Below, piece by piece: positions 1-7,533 of a stretch of 64,000 bases of DNA. The translations under genes were made by a program, and so were the position numbers. The stretch spans positions 2,046,001-2,110,000 of the forward strand of contig NZ_CP087724.1 of the NCBI RefSeq assembly GCF_024972755.1, in the 5' to 3' direction. Every line of letters begins with the position of its first letter. Positions within the stretch are counted from its first letter, which is position 1. Source of the DNA: Halanaeroarchaeum sp. HSR-CO (lineage in GTDB: Archaea; Halobacteriota; Halobacteria; Halobacteriales; Halobacteriaceae). A model generated the notes under the pieces. It searched no databases. It had not been told where the DNA came from and saw nothing but the letters and a program-made list of their open reading frames with translations.

Positions 1-992
1 CCCTCACAGGACTCGCTGTGACGGAAATTGGGAGTGACCAGGGAGCGGTCGTGACGGACGTCTCGGGGGATACGACGGTGACCGTCACGTACCTGACCGC
101 GTCGAACGAGACGAAGCAGTTCGAGGTCGACGGTGTCCGCTCGAAACTATCCGACGAGCACCAGAACTGGGCGTTCGTCCCCCGTTCGTCGCTACCACCC
201 GAGCTCGAAGCGGTCGGAAGCGATCCCGACGCAGGGGTCGTCACTGTCGGCGAACGGGCGCTGGTCGGCGACCTCTCCTCGGCGACAGAAGAGATCGATG
301 ACCAGCCCGTGATGGTCGTCGCACCGACCGGGATGGACGTCGACCCGGCACGGAAAGCCTACTTCCTCGACGAGTTCCTCTCGCCGTACTCCTTCGACCC
401 GAATCCCAACGGCCAGGTGACCCTGGTCATCGCGCCGAGTGCGCTCCCGTCAGCCGGGATGATGTACGGCGATAGTGGATACATCGCGCAGACGGCGTTC
501 TGGGACGGGACCGTCGGGAGCGTCTGGATCCACGAGTACGTCCACTCCCAACGGTCGTTCGCACTGGCCCCCGAGATGCGGTGGTTCAGCGAAGCGAGCG
601 CGACGTACTACTCCTATCGGGTCATGGAAGAACAGTACGATCCAGTCACCGACGAGGACGTGCGCGAACGGCTGATGCTCGAGGATACGTATCCGGAGAC
701 GACGCTATCCAATCCCGCGGAGTGGACGGGGACGCGGGCCAACTATCACCGGGGCGCGAAACTGCTCTACGTCGTCGACGCCGAGGTCCGTGCAGGCAGT
801 GACGGCGAGCGGACCCTCGTCGACGTCTATCGGGCCATGAACCGCCACGATGGACCGATCACGGTGGCGGATTTCGTCCGTATCGTCGAGGCGACCGCTG
901 GAAATGACGAACAGTGGTTACACGATGCGATTACGACCGACGACGACCTGAACGAGTCCGTCGACCGAGCGAGTGCCGAGTTCGAGGGGTGA
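1..992 (+). CDS. M1-like (gluzincin) metalloprotease, 5' truncated by window edge
   Basis: The reading frame is already open at the first complete codon (position 3), and the GTG at 18 sits inside what reads as mid-protein beta-rich sequence, so the true start lies upstream of the window. The visible part has an HExxH zinc-protease motif (HEYVH, near residue 172 counted from 18), followed 15 residues later by a glutamate in WFSEASATYYSY, which corresponds to the third zinc ligand of M1-type peptidases (WxxEGxA). The region before the motif is the substrate-domain-like stretch typical of these proteins. Family knowledge suggests an exported or cell-surface peptidase, but the N-terminus that would carry a signal is missing. 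The spacing between HExxH and the glutamate is a little shorter than the classical 18 residues, so this is a divergent branch. Confidence 0.75.
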   Translation, partial: LTGLAVTEIGSDQGAVVTDVSGDTTVTVTYLTASNETKQFEVDGVRSKLSDEHQNWAFVPRSSLPPELEAVGSDPDAGVVTVGERALVGDLSSATEEIDDQPVMVVAPTGMDVDPARKAYFLDEFLSPYSFDPNPNGQVTLVIAPSALPSAGMMYGDSGYIAQTAFWDGTVGSVWIHEYVHSQRSFALAPEMRWFSEASATYYSYRVMEEQYDPVTDEDVRERLMLEDTYPETTLSNPAEWTGTRANYHRGAKLLYVVDAEVRAGSDGERTLVDVYRAMNRHDGPITVADFVRIVEATAGNDEQWLHDAITTDDDLNESVDRASAEFEG

Positions 993-1100
993 ATCGACGT
1001 ACCTACCCCGGAACGGAAATCATCGAGTATAGCCCCGCTCGGGCGACGGATCGGTTATCAGGCCGACAGAATTAATCGAACGACCGCCGACGTCGGACAT

Positions 1101-1499
1101 ATGGCAACCATTCCGACGTCCTACCGGGACCTGTTCGAAAAGCCCACGTTCGCCCACGTGACCACGATTTCGCCGGACGGCACTCCGCACGCGACACCCG
1201 TCTGGATCGATTACGACGAGACCGACGACCGCCTGCTGGTCAATACGGAGCGGGGCCGGCGAAAGGAGCGAAACGTCAGGTCCGACCCGACCGTCGCGGT
1301 GAGCATGGTCGACCCGGACGACCCCTATCGGTTCCTCTCGGTGACGGGCACGGTGGACGAGGTGACGACCGACGGGGCGAGAGACCACATCGACGAACTC
1401 GCTCGGCGCTACATGGACGTCGATTCCTACCAGAATCCGATCCAGACCGAACGGGTCGTCCTCCGTATCCGACCGGACGAGGTGCTGACGAGCGAGTGA
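1101..1499 (+). CDS. PPOX-class (pyridoxamine 5'-phosphate oxidase fold) flavin/F420-dependent oxidoreductase
   Basis: 132 residues, the usual size for a single split-barrel PPOX domain. The N-terminal pattern LFEKPTFAHVTTISPDGTPHATPVW is the family hallmark, followed by a strand with LLVNTERGRRKERNVRSDPTVAVS and a G-T-V dimerisation strand. Small haloarchaeal members are annotated as F420- or FMN-dependent oxidoreductases; the cofactor cannot be decided from sequence alone. The ATG at 1101 starts directly at the family's conserved N-terminus. The gene stands alone between the metalloprotease and a convergent membrane protein. Confidence 0.85.
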   Translation: MATIPTSYRDLFEKPTFAHVTTISPDGTPHATPVWIDYDETDDRLLVNTERGRRKERNVRSDPTVAVSMVDPDDPYRFLSVTGTVDEVTTDGARDHIDELARRYMDVDSYQNPIQTERVVLRIRPDEVLTSE

Positions 1500-1544
1500 G
1501 GGGACCCAGGTCACCAGGGCCCGCCAGTCGGTCTCGGAGAGCCA

Positions 1545-1931
1545 TCAGGGAGACCGATCGGATGGACGGGCACGGCCGTACCAGACAACGACCGCACAGC
1601 AGGTGCCGAACAGGCCGGCCAGCAGGTCAGACGGTTCGTTCGCCCGACCGGGCACCCACTGCTGTAGCCGACCGATCACGAATCCATACCCAGCCGAGAC
1701 GGCTATCGAGAGAACGGCCGCAGTCCGCTTGTCGTGACGGGCCGCTCCGAAGGCGTTGGCGAGTGCGATAGCATAGCCCGCGTGGCCGAGGAAATGCAGA
1801 ACCGTATCCGGGCCAATCGGGTCCCACTTCGGATTGCGTTCGAGCGGTGCGGGCAAGAGTGTCGCCACGAGAAGGACGAGCGTCCATGCAACGACTGCCA
1901 CCCATCGGCCGTCGGTGGACCACTGTCGCAT
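1545..1931 (-). CDS. VanZ-like family membrane protein
   Basis: About 128 residues with four predicted membrane segments: WVAVVAWTLVLLVATLLPAPL, VLHFLGHAGYAIALANAFG, AAVLSIAVSAGYGFVIGRLQQW, and a final LLAGLFGTCCAVVVWYG. The pattern P...D...LHFLGHAGYA followed by G..IGRLQQWVPGR..EPSDLLA matches the VanZ fold (the family named after the teicoplanin-resistance protein; most members have no known function). I chose the ATG at 1931 because upstream codons as far as another ATG at 2003 lose the GC3 bias of the coding region. The gene is divergent from the small membrane protein at 2064. Confidence 0.7.
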   Translation of the reverse strand: MRQWSTDGRWVAVVAWTLVLLVATLLPAPLERNPKWDPIGPDTVLHFLGHAGYAIALANAFGAARHDKRTAAVLSIAVSAGYGFVIGRLQQWVPGRANEPSDLLAGLFGTCCAVVVWYGRARPSDRSP

Positions 1932-2063
1932 ATGGTACTCTACGGATGCGGGGGTTATGGCTGGCGAGGGTGGTCGTAGCGGAGACGACACCGACACAGC
2001 CATCGTTCCCAGGCTCTGAAAATCGTTCAGCCAACTAACCGATTCGGCGATCAAATCGCAGAC

Positions 2064-2327
2064 ATGTACGACGGCACGTCCTTGACCTACTACGACGGAG
2101 TCCTGCTCGCGATCGCGGTCAGTCTCGCCGCTGGAATCGTCGTCGGCGTCGTGACGGAGTTCCCGGTCCGGATCGGACTGCTCATCGGGTCGCTCATCGC
2201 GACGGTCTTCGTCTACGACGCCATCTTTCGAAACCCACCGCGACCGGCCCCATCCGGGCGAGCGAAGGCCGGCGCCATCGTCTGGCACGTCTACCTCGTC
2301 GCGCTTCTGGCGACGACGATGCGCTGA
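2064..2327 (+). CDS. Small haloarchaeal membrane protein, unknown function
   Basis: 87 residues with three hydrophobic segments: residues 11-33 (LLAIAVSLAAGIVVGVVTEF), residues 36-53 (IGLLIGSLIATVFVYDAIF) and a C-terminal helix (AIVWHVYLVALLATTM). A proline-rich loop (RNPPRPAPSGR) separates helices two and three. I do not recognise a characterised family. The start is the ATG at 2064, close to the divergent VanZ-like gene. Confidence 0.6.
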   Translation: MYDGTSLTYYDGVLLAIAVSLAAGIVVGVVTEFPVRIGLLIGSLIATVFVYDAIFRNPPRPAPSGRAKAGAIVWHVYLVALLATTMR

Positions 2328-2450
2328 TCGGTGGCCTCTGCGCGGAGACGCCCCTTGCCACGCGGCAAACGTGTCGTCCTCCCAACCGGTGAGAATAATG
2401 ACAGCTGTTTAACTAGTTGGCGGCAGTACGTCCGTCCGGAGGTCATCCAC

Positions 2451-2870
2451 ATGCCAATAGAGGATCTGGCCCGGAGCGAGGTCGTGACCGCCGACCCAGG
2501 AACGTCGGTGACCGAACTCGCAAACTCGATGGAAAGCAAAGACGTCGGTAGCATCGTCATCACCGAGGGAGACGAACCGGTCGGCATCGTCACCGACCGG
2601 GACCTCGCCCTCCGTGTCGTCGGAGCGGACGTCGACCCGGGTACCCAGACCGCCGAGGACGTGATGACGACCGAGCTGACGTCGATTGGATCGGAGGCTG
2701 GGTTCTACGAAGCGGCCGATCTGATGGCAGAGAGCGGAATCAGACGGCTCCCGGTCTGTGAAGGTGACGTGCTCGTCGGAATCATCACGGCCGACGACCT
2801 GACCGAACTGTTGGCCGACGAGCAACAGCAACTCGCGAACGTCATCCGCGCCCAGCGACCCGAATACTGA
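2451..2870 (+). CDS. CBS-domain pair protein
   Basis: 139 residues made almost entirely of two CBS motifs. The first spans about residues 8-60 (VVTADPGTSVTELANSM...GSIVITEGDEPVGIVTDRDLA), the second about 72-125 (MTTELTSIGSEAGFYEAADLMAESGIRRLPVCEGDVLVGIITADDL). Such stand-alone CBS pairs bind adenine nucleotides and act as energy or redox sensors for unknown partners. The longer frame starting at 2331 is rejected: ATG 2451 begins exactly at the family N-terminus and lies behind a TATA-like TTTAACTA near 2407. The protein ends with a glutamine-rich helix (DEQQQLANVIRAQ). No operon partner is evident. Confidence 0.85.
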   Translation: MPIEDLARSEVVTADPGTSVTELANSMESKDVGSIVITEGDEPVGIVTDRDLALRVVGADVDPGTQTAEDVMTTELTSIGSEAGFYEAADLMAESGIRRLPVCEGDVLVGIITADDLTELLADEQQQLANVIRAQRPEY

Positions 2871-3027
2871 GGACCTGCCGCTACACAGGCACTGCGGCGA
2901 TGATTCCAGGAGTGGGCACCCCCAGATGGGTAATACCGAGGGCGGAAAAGAGGGGACGATCCGCTGTACGAGATGATGAGAGAGCGGACGACGAGACAGG
3001 GGCTGGAGGGCGCAGTGGCTCGCTAGC

Positions 3028-4071
3028 TCACTCGTCTTCTTCGTCGCTGTCGGGCCTGTCGTCCTCGTCTTCGTCGTCATCGTCACGTTCCTCGTCCGCT
3101 TCGTCGCTATCGTCTTCGGTCTCTGTGTCCTCGAAGTCGACGCTTATCTCGGCCTCGCGGTCGTCATCGGTGACCTCGATTTCCAGTTCGTCGTCAGCGG
3201 GGACCTCGATCGTGATCGAGCCGTTCTCTTCCGTCTGACCGACGGTCTCGTCGTTGACCATCACCGTGGCATCGGCGATCGATTCGCCGGTCGCGTCCAT
3301 CGCGGTGACTGAGAGGTCCTCACCCGGCTCGAGTGTTCCTTCGACGAGCAGGTCGATCTGCCCCTCGTCATCCGCGTCGCCGTCGTCGTCATCTGTTTGT
3401 TCTTCCGATTCGAGCGGGATCTCGAGTTCGCCTTCCGCTTCGTATTCGGCCTCGACCTCGAACCCGTCCGCGTCGGGGACGGTCACCATGATGGTCCCAT
3501 TGGCGTCGGTCTCACCGACGTCCTCGCCGTCCACGGACACGGTTGCGCCGGCGACCGGATAGTCCGCGTGGGTGGCGGTGATCGTCACGTTCTCACCGGC
3601 GCTAACGGTTCCATCGACGCTGAGGTCCATGGACTCGTCTTCGTCACCCTCTTCGACTTCCGCGTCGCTATGGCCTTCGGCATCGCCGTCGTCATCCTCG
3701 AGTGGGATCTCGAGTTCACCTTCCCGTTCGACTTCGACCTCGACCTCGAACTCATCGTCGTCCGGGACCGTGACGACGACGGAACCGTTCTCGTCGGTCG
3801 CGTACGTATCGTCACCGTTGACGCTCACCTCGGCGAATCGAACTGGTTCGCCGTCCAGGAGGGCCGTGAGGGTAACCGATTCACCCGGCGTCACGTTTCC
3901 GTCGACGGTGATGTCGACCGCACCGTCTGTTTCGATCTCGTCTGCGGGTACCTGTTCTCCGTCGGCCATCAAATCGAGCGGTCCCGAACCCTGTGTCGCC
4001 ATGGCTGCAGTCGCGCCAGAGGCGATCACGAGCGCCGAAACCGCGAGGACGGCTAGTGTTCCAACTTTCAT
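3028..4071 (-). CDS. Secreted acidic protein with three Ig-like (carboxypeptidase-regulatory-like) repeats
   Basis: 347 residues. The ATG at 4071 starts a hydrophobic Sec-type signal (MKVGTLAVLAVSALVIASG, then ATAA). The mature part has three repeats of about 90 residues, each of the form VDGTVxPGExVTxTAxxxGxPVxxAxVSVNGExVGxTDxNGxxxVTVPDxDxFEVEVE, separated by Asp/Glu-rich linkers (EIPLE...DDDGD). It ends in an extremely acidic tail of about 30 residues. The repeats resemble bacterial Ig-like/CarboxypepD_reg folds found in surface adhesins. There is no lipobox and no PGF-type sorting signal, so it is probably released or held at the surface by charge. A TATA-like TTTAAT element lies near 4168 on the minus strand. 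Confidence 0.75.
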   Translation of the reverse strand: MKVGTLAVLAVSALVIASGATAAMATQGSGPLDLMADGEQVPADEIETDGAVDITVDGNVTPGESVTLTALLDGEPVRFAEVSVNGDDTYATDENGSVVVTVPDDDEFEVEVEVEREGELEIPLEDDDGDAEGHSDAEVEEGDEDESMDLSVDGTVSAGENVTITATHADYPVAGATVSVDGEDVGETDANGTIMVTVPDADGFEVEAEYEAEGELEIPLESEEQTDDDDGDADDEGQIDLLVEGTLEPGEDLSVTAMDATGESIADATVMVNDETVGQTEENGSITIEVPADDELEIEVTDDDREAEISVDFEDTETEDDSDEADEERDDDDEDEDDRPDSDEEDE

Positions 4072-4368
4072 TGCTATCCGGACGGTGGGGCGTCCGTGCA
4101 TCCGGTACCGGCCTCAGGCGTATCAACCCGGCAGATAGCACAGCCGAATTACGCCCATTTCAATCGCATTAAACGGTCCCGTGGTCGATTTCGCTGGGTA
4201 CGTTCCCAGGGATTGCCCATGCAAACCCCCTCCAGCGGCGACGACCGGTCGGTGTTCGACTGCGTTCACGGTATCCGCACCGGATCGACGCTCGTTCGAA
4301 TTACCCCTTCCGACCACGGCCAGCCCCCGGGCCGAAAGGTCAATGAACCGTCACGTCGAATCGTCACT

Positions 4369-4683
4369 ATGAACGAGACAGTCTGGCCAGGCCTCGGTGG
4401 GGAGGAACTCCAGTACAGCGAGCGGACGTGGGCACTCACCGGTACCGTCATCGTCGAGAACGATGGACGGACACTCGCAGTCGACGCTGCGGTCGCCGAT
4501 GGGAGCGGCGACGACAGTGGGACGTTCTATTTCACCCTCCAGGACCCGCCACAATCGCTCAATCCGGGAAATCTGGGCGATCACTTCGACAAAATCGAGC
4601 GGACGAAGCGGAACCAGTACCTCGTCGTCGAGACGGCGGGGGCGACCTATCGATATCGATTGTCGCGACTCGAATTCGACTGA
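4369..4683 (+). CDS. Conserved haloarchaeal hypothetical protein
   Basis: 104 residues starting at ATG 4369; the in-frame extension back to 4096 lacks coding bias and overlaps the promoter of the divergent secreted protein, so I reject it. The sequence is predicted to be all-beta with a few charged turns (TWALTGTVIVENDGRTLAVDAAVADG; GTFYFTLQDPP; YLVVETAGATYRYRLSRLEF). No catalytic motif or cysteine is visible. Function unknown. Confidence 0.6.
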   Translation: MNETVWPGLGGEELQYSERTWALTGTVIVENDGRTLAVDAAVADGSGDDSGTFYFTLQDPPQSLNPGNLGDHFDKIERTKRNQYLVVETAGATYRYRLSRLEFD

Positions 4684-4727
4684 GGACAGACCGACTCGCC
4701 GTACGACGCGACGGGGATTCGGCTGGC

Positions 4728-5135
4728 TCAGGTACCGCCCGTCACGGTCACCGGTATCTCGGCGTTCAACACGACCGTCTGGCTAACACTCCCCAGGATC
4801 GCCTTCTCCGTGGGGCTGCGCTTTCGACCGCCCATGACGATCTCGTCGAACTCTTCCGAGGCGGCGAGCGCCAGGATCCCCTCCGCGGGCGGGGGAGACA
4901 GGTCAACCGTGTCCACGTCGATGCCTGCGTCCGCCAGCATCTCCATCGTTCTCCGGACCGTCTCGACGCGATCAGCCCGCTGCATGTCCTCCGGAACCGA
5001 GCGCTCCTCGTCCGTGAGCGAGTGGGCGAGCACGGCTTCGACCGACTCGTTCGCACACGGGAGGGCCGAGACGTAGGCGGCCTGTTTGTTCGCGCGTTCC
5101 ATACTGTTGTCGAGAGGGACCAGCAGTCGGTACAT
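4728..5135 (-). CDS. Universal stress protein (UspA family)
   Basis: 135 residues, one Usp domain. The N-terminal strand MYRLLVPLDNSMERANKQAAYVSALP and the C-terminal nucleotide-loop motif GGRKRSPTEKAILGSVSQ (the G-x2-G-x9-G-S/T type loop of ATP-binding UspA proteins) followed by the terminal strand IPVTVT are diagnostic. It is likely a homodimeric cytoplasmic stress protein binding ATP. It is convergent with the 4369 gene and divergent from the UPF0179 gene. Confidence 0.88.
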   Translation of the reverse strand: MYRLLVPLDNSMERANKQAAYVSALPCANESVEAVLAHSLTDEERSVPEDMQRADRVETVRRTMEMLADAGIDVDTVDLSPPPAEGILALAASEEFDEIVMGGRKRSPTEKAILGSVSQTVVLNAEIPVTVTGGT

Positions 5136-5214
5136 CGGTTGTCGTCCGCGGGTTCTGTGGGGGCCACCATAAAAACGCCGAGATGTTTAACCGGTCGCCG
5201 ATCCAACGGAGACC

Positions 5215-5664
5215 ATGTCGCTCACCCTCGTCGGCACGAGACTCGCCGAGACTGACACCAGTTTCGTCTATCGAGGGGAGGCGCCAGCCTGTGCCGACTG
5301 TCCATATCGGAAGCAATGTCTCAATCTGGAGAAAGGGGTCAGATACACGGTGACCGACGTTCGCGACGGGGGCCAGGAACTCGAGTGTGCCGTTCACGAC
5401 GGCGGCGTACTGGCGGTCGAGGTCGAGCGGGTGCCGTTCGAGGCGAACGTCCCCGCCAAGGGCGCGTTCTCGGGCAGCAAGATCACACTCGCCGGTCCGT
5501 GCCCACACACCGAGTGTCCGAGCCACGCCCTCTGTGAACCCATGGGCGCCGACTTCGATCGGGAATATCGGATCGAGAAGACACTCGGCGACCCGCCACA
5601 CGATTACTGTGCCCTGGACAGGGAGCTCGAACGGGTCGAACTCGGCCCGCCCGAGCGACGCTAG
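5215..5664 (+). CDS. UPF0179 family protein
   Basis: 149 residues, the normal length for this archaea-specific family. It contains eight cysteines in three clusters: CADCPYRKQC near residue 25, a single Cys in ELECAVHDGG, CPHTECPSHALC near residue 95, and a Cys in DYCALD. The arrangement suggests metal or Fe-S binding, which is inference. Function is not known. It overlaps the convergent deacylase gene by four bases at its 3' end. Confidence 0.85.
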   Translation: MSLTLVGTRLAETDTSFVYRGEAPACADCPYRKQCLNLEKGVRYTVTDVRDGGQELECAVHDGGVLAVEVERVPFEANVPAKGAFSGSKITLAGPCPHTECPSHALCEPMGADFDREYRIEKTLGDPPHDYCALDRELERVELGPPERR

Positions 5665-6449
5665 TTCGCGGAGATGGTCCCGAGTTTCTCGCCGCGATAG
5701 CCGAAGATGTCCTCGTAGCCGTACGCGGAGAGCAACACCGGGTAGAACGGGGTCGGGTCGCTGATCCGGACGCCGTCCGCCGAGGCGAACGGTTCGTCCG
5801 CCTCGACGCGCGAGAAGTTCTCGGCGAACACCTCGTACGCGGCCGCCTCGGGTTTCTCGATGGGTTCGCCCATCTGGTACAACGGAAGCTCCTTCGAAGT
5901 GGTCTCCCCGGGGAGCACTCGCGTCGCGGTCAGGAACTCGCGCACGAGGCGGTAGGCGTTCTCCGCCGCCGCATCGCTCTTCTGGAGACCGGCCTCGACC
6001 TCGATGATGTCGGCGTCGGCCTCGAAGACTCGCCCCTCGTTCGGTGACCCCGTGTCCACCAGTGCCCGCACTGACAGTTTCGGCGCGATGGCCCGAACGT
6101 GCTCTTTGATCCCCGCAGAGATAGCGAAGGGGTAGGGGTAGGACTGCGTCGAGTGGATCGAGAGTGCGGTCGTCCCTCGAAGTTCGGTCGCGAGTTGGTC
6201 AGCGAGGCCACGTTCGAGGGCATCCTCCGGAACGTCGTCGTCGAAGGCCCGATTGAGGTCCGCGTCGACGTATCGCACGTCCCGCTCCAGGGCCTCGTCG
6301 TTCGCGATGATGAGTTTCACGGGCTTCCGTACCGGCGGGTCGTCCTCGATGAGGCGTTCGATAGCCGTCGCCCCACAGGGCTCGTCGCCGTGGATGGATC
6401 CGACCACCGCGACGTCCGGTTGCCCGGCACCCAGCTGTGCCACACGCAT
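5661..6449 (-). CDS. Succinylglutamate desuccinylase/aspartoacylase-family zinc hydrolase
   Basis: 262 residues. The GSIHGDEPCGA motif near residue 18 supplies the His and Glu zinc ligands of the M14-related AstE/AspA fold; the third ligand is probably the His of ALSIHSTQSYPYPF. The pattern VRYVDADLNRAFDDDVPED matches the arginine-containing DxNR substrate loop. The ATG at 6449 places the first strand directly before this motif; longer in-frame extensions run into the DUF309 gene and are rejected. The family hydrolyses N-acyl amino acids; the substrate here cannot be inferred. Confidence 0.8.
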   Translation of the reverse strand: MRVAQLGAGQPDVAVVGSIHGDEPCGATAIERLIEDDPPVRKPVKLIIANDEALERDVRYVDADLNRAFDDDVPEDALERGLADQLATELRGTTALSIHSTQSYPYPFAISAGIKEHVRAIAPKLSVRALVDTGSPNEGRVFEADADIIEVEAGLQKSDAAAENAYRLVREFLTATRVLPGETTSKELPLYQMGEPIEKPEAAAYEVFAENFSRVEADEPFASADGVRISDPTPFYPVLLSAYGYEDIFGYRGEKLGTISAN

Positions 6450-6487
6450 TGTGAAAGAGCACGCCCCTGACGCACTAATCCCTTGGG

Positions 6488-6976
6488 TTACGGGAGTCGT
6501 TCGGCGTACTCGTAATCGACCGAACGGGCCGCGAGCACTCCTCCATCGAGACGGATCACCCACTCGTCTACCTGGGCCGGATCGTCGAGTGCGGCTTCGA
6601 GGAGGTCTCTGACGCCCTCGACGTCGACGCCGTAGAAATCCTCGGGAACCCCCTCCAGGTACTGCACCGCCGTCGTGAACAGCATCCGCATCCCCTCGTC
6701 GTCCTCGAAGTCGAAGTGCTTGTACGCCCCTGCCGCGACCTGCACCATCCCGTGGAGGAACGCGCTCTCGGTCTTCCCCGACCCGTAGTTGAACCACTCG
6801 TCTTCGAAGCAGTCGTGGGAGTCGTGATATGCGCCCTCGTTGAACAGCCGAATCCCGTGCTCCACCGCCCGGCGGAGCGTGGCGTGCTCCCAGACCTCGG
6901 CGCCGGGGTGCCACCCGGTGGGCGCTCGTCCCGCGGGTGGCGGCGCGACGGAGGCATCGCGCGTATGATCGTCCAT
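6488..6976 (-). CDS. DUF309 domain-containing protein
   Basis: 162 residues. The helical core [45 protein letters not shown] is the DUF309 signature (the His/Glu-rich 'HexwE..W' motif), with a second helical pair LLEAALDD. The N-terminal 25 residues are proline-rich and likely disordered. Function unknown. It is transcribed toward the deacylase with a 38-bp gap, and may be co-transcribed with it. Confidence 0.8.
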   Translation of the reverse strand: MDDHTRDASVAPPPAGRAPTGWHPGAEVWEHATLRRAVEHGIRLFNEGAYHDSHDCFEDEWFNYGSGKTESAFLHGMVQVAAGAYKHFDFEDDEGMRMLFTTAVQYLEGVPEDFYGVDVEGVRDLLEAALDDPAQVDEWVIRLDGGVLAARSVDYEYAERLP

Positions 6977-7088
6977 ATAGTAGGCTACGGGACGGACCGG
7001 GTTGTCGGTTGGTTTCCCATCGAGACTCGCTCGTATCGGGCCGAGTCCGCAAACCTAAAGCGGACCAGGCGCAGACACCTCATTGCGT

Positions 7089-7172
7089 GCGAGGGTAGCA
7101 AAGCCAGGAAAACGCGGCGGACTCAAGATCCGCTCCCGTAGGGGTCCAGGGGTTCAAATCCCCTCCCTCGCA
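7089..7172 (+). tRNA. tRNA-Leu (anticodon CAA)
   Basis: 84 nt. The acceptor stem GCGAGGG (7089-7095) pairs with CCCTCGC (7165-7171), with discriminator A at 7172 and no encoded CCA. The anticodon stem GCGGA/TCCGC encloses loop CTCAAGA, giving anticodon CAA (reads UUG). The long variable arm typical of tRNA-Leu lies between it and the T arm GGGG-TTCAAAT-CCCC. The D stem appears to contain an A-C mismatch at its third pair. A TATA-like ACCTAAAG lies about 30 nt upstream. The 3' flank repeats parts of this gene (see repeat entries). Confidence 0.95.
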
Positions 7173-7204
7173 TGAAATCGCGCGGCCTGCGCGACGAATG
7201 CAGG

Positions 7205-7262
7205 GGGGATTTGAACGCTGTCGGACGTAGTCCGACTGAAGTTCAAATCCCCTCCCTCGCAT
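7205..7262 (+). repeat. tRNA-tail module T, locus 1: hairpin with a second copy of the tRNA T-arm/acceptor 3' end
   Basis: Bases 7241-7262 repeat exactly the last 22 nt (7152-7173) of the tRNA-Leu(CAA) gene and its first flanking base. Bases 7205-7216 are the perfect reverse complement of 7241-7252, so the unit folds on itself. Inside the arms is a second perfect 6-bp stem, GTCGGA (7220-7225) with TCCGAC (7231-7236). The unit is therefore a two-level hairpin whose outer right arm is tRNA sequence. It lies 32 nt after the tRNA. Confidence 0.85.
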
Positions 7263-7326
7263 CGCCCGGCGCGAGCACACCGCGAGCGCCGTGATGCGGA
7301 AGTCCACGGGACGGACTTCCCTCGCA
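7260..7326 (+). repeat. tRNA-tail module AB, locus 1: two hairpins plus an acceptor-end copy
   Basis: Hairpin A: CATC (7260-7263) pairs GATG (7293-7296), and inside it CGGCGC (7267-7272) pairs GCGCCG (7286-7291). Hairpin B: GGAAGTCC (7298-7305) pairs perfectly with GGACTTCC (7313-7320). It ends with CCCTCGCA at 7319-7326, identical to the acceptor 3' end of the tRNA at this locus. The flank then reads AAACGCTTCTG, similar to the CAACTTCTG that follows the same module at locus 2. The rest of the gap to 7533 contains further short inverted repeats (CGAGCAC/GTGCTCG near 7382-7405; GACGC/GCGTC near 7408-7420) and no gene. Confidence 0.8.
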
Positions 7327-7533
7327 AAACGCTTCTGCAGATGAACCGTATCGAGAAGCATCCGCTCCCGGAGGGTTCCCGCGAGCACTGCGAGCGGGTG
7401 CTCGAAAGACGCGAAGCGTCGTGAGATTGGTACCCCCTCCCCCACCCGACACGATGTGTGATCGAGGTCGTCGTGCGGGCCGAGAAAACGCGATACCAGA
7501 GGAGGTCGCTCGGTCGAATCCGGCGAACCGGAA

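Noticed and set aside
7089-7262. tRNA 3'-end direct repeat as attL/attR of an integrated element
   Set aside because: Only about 70 bp lies between the two copies, there is no integrase or foreign gene nearby, and the added inverted arm is not explained by integration. Kept as a possible origin, not as a call.
7080-7445. Minus-strand frame across tRNA-Leu(CAA) and its tail
   Set aside because: Same artefact: it reads the T-arm copies (GGDLN...) and has no coding bias of its own.
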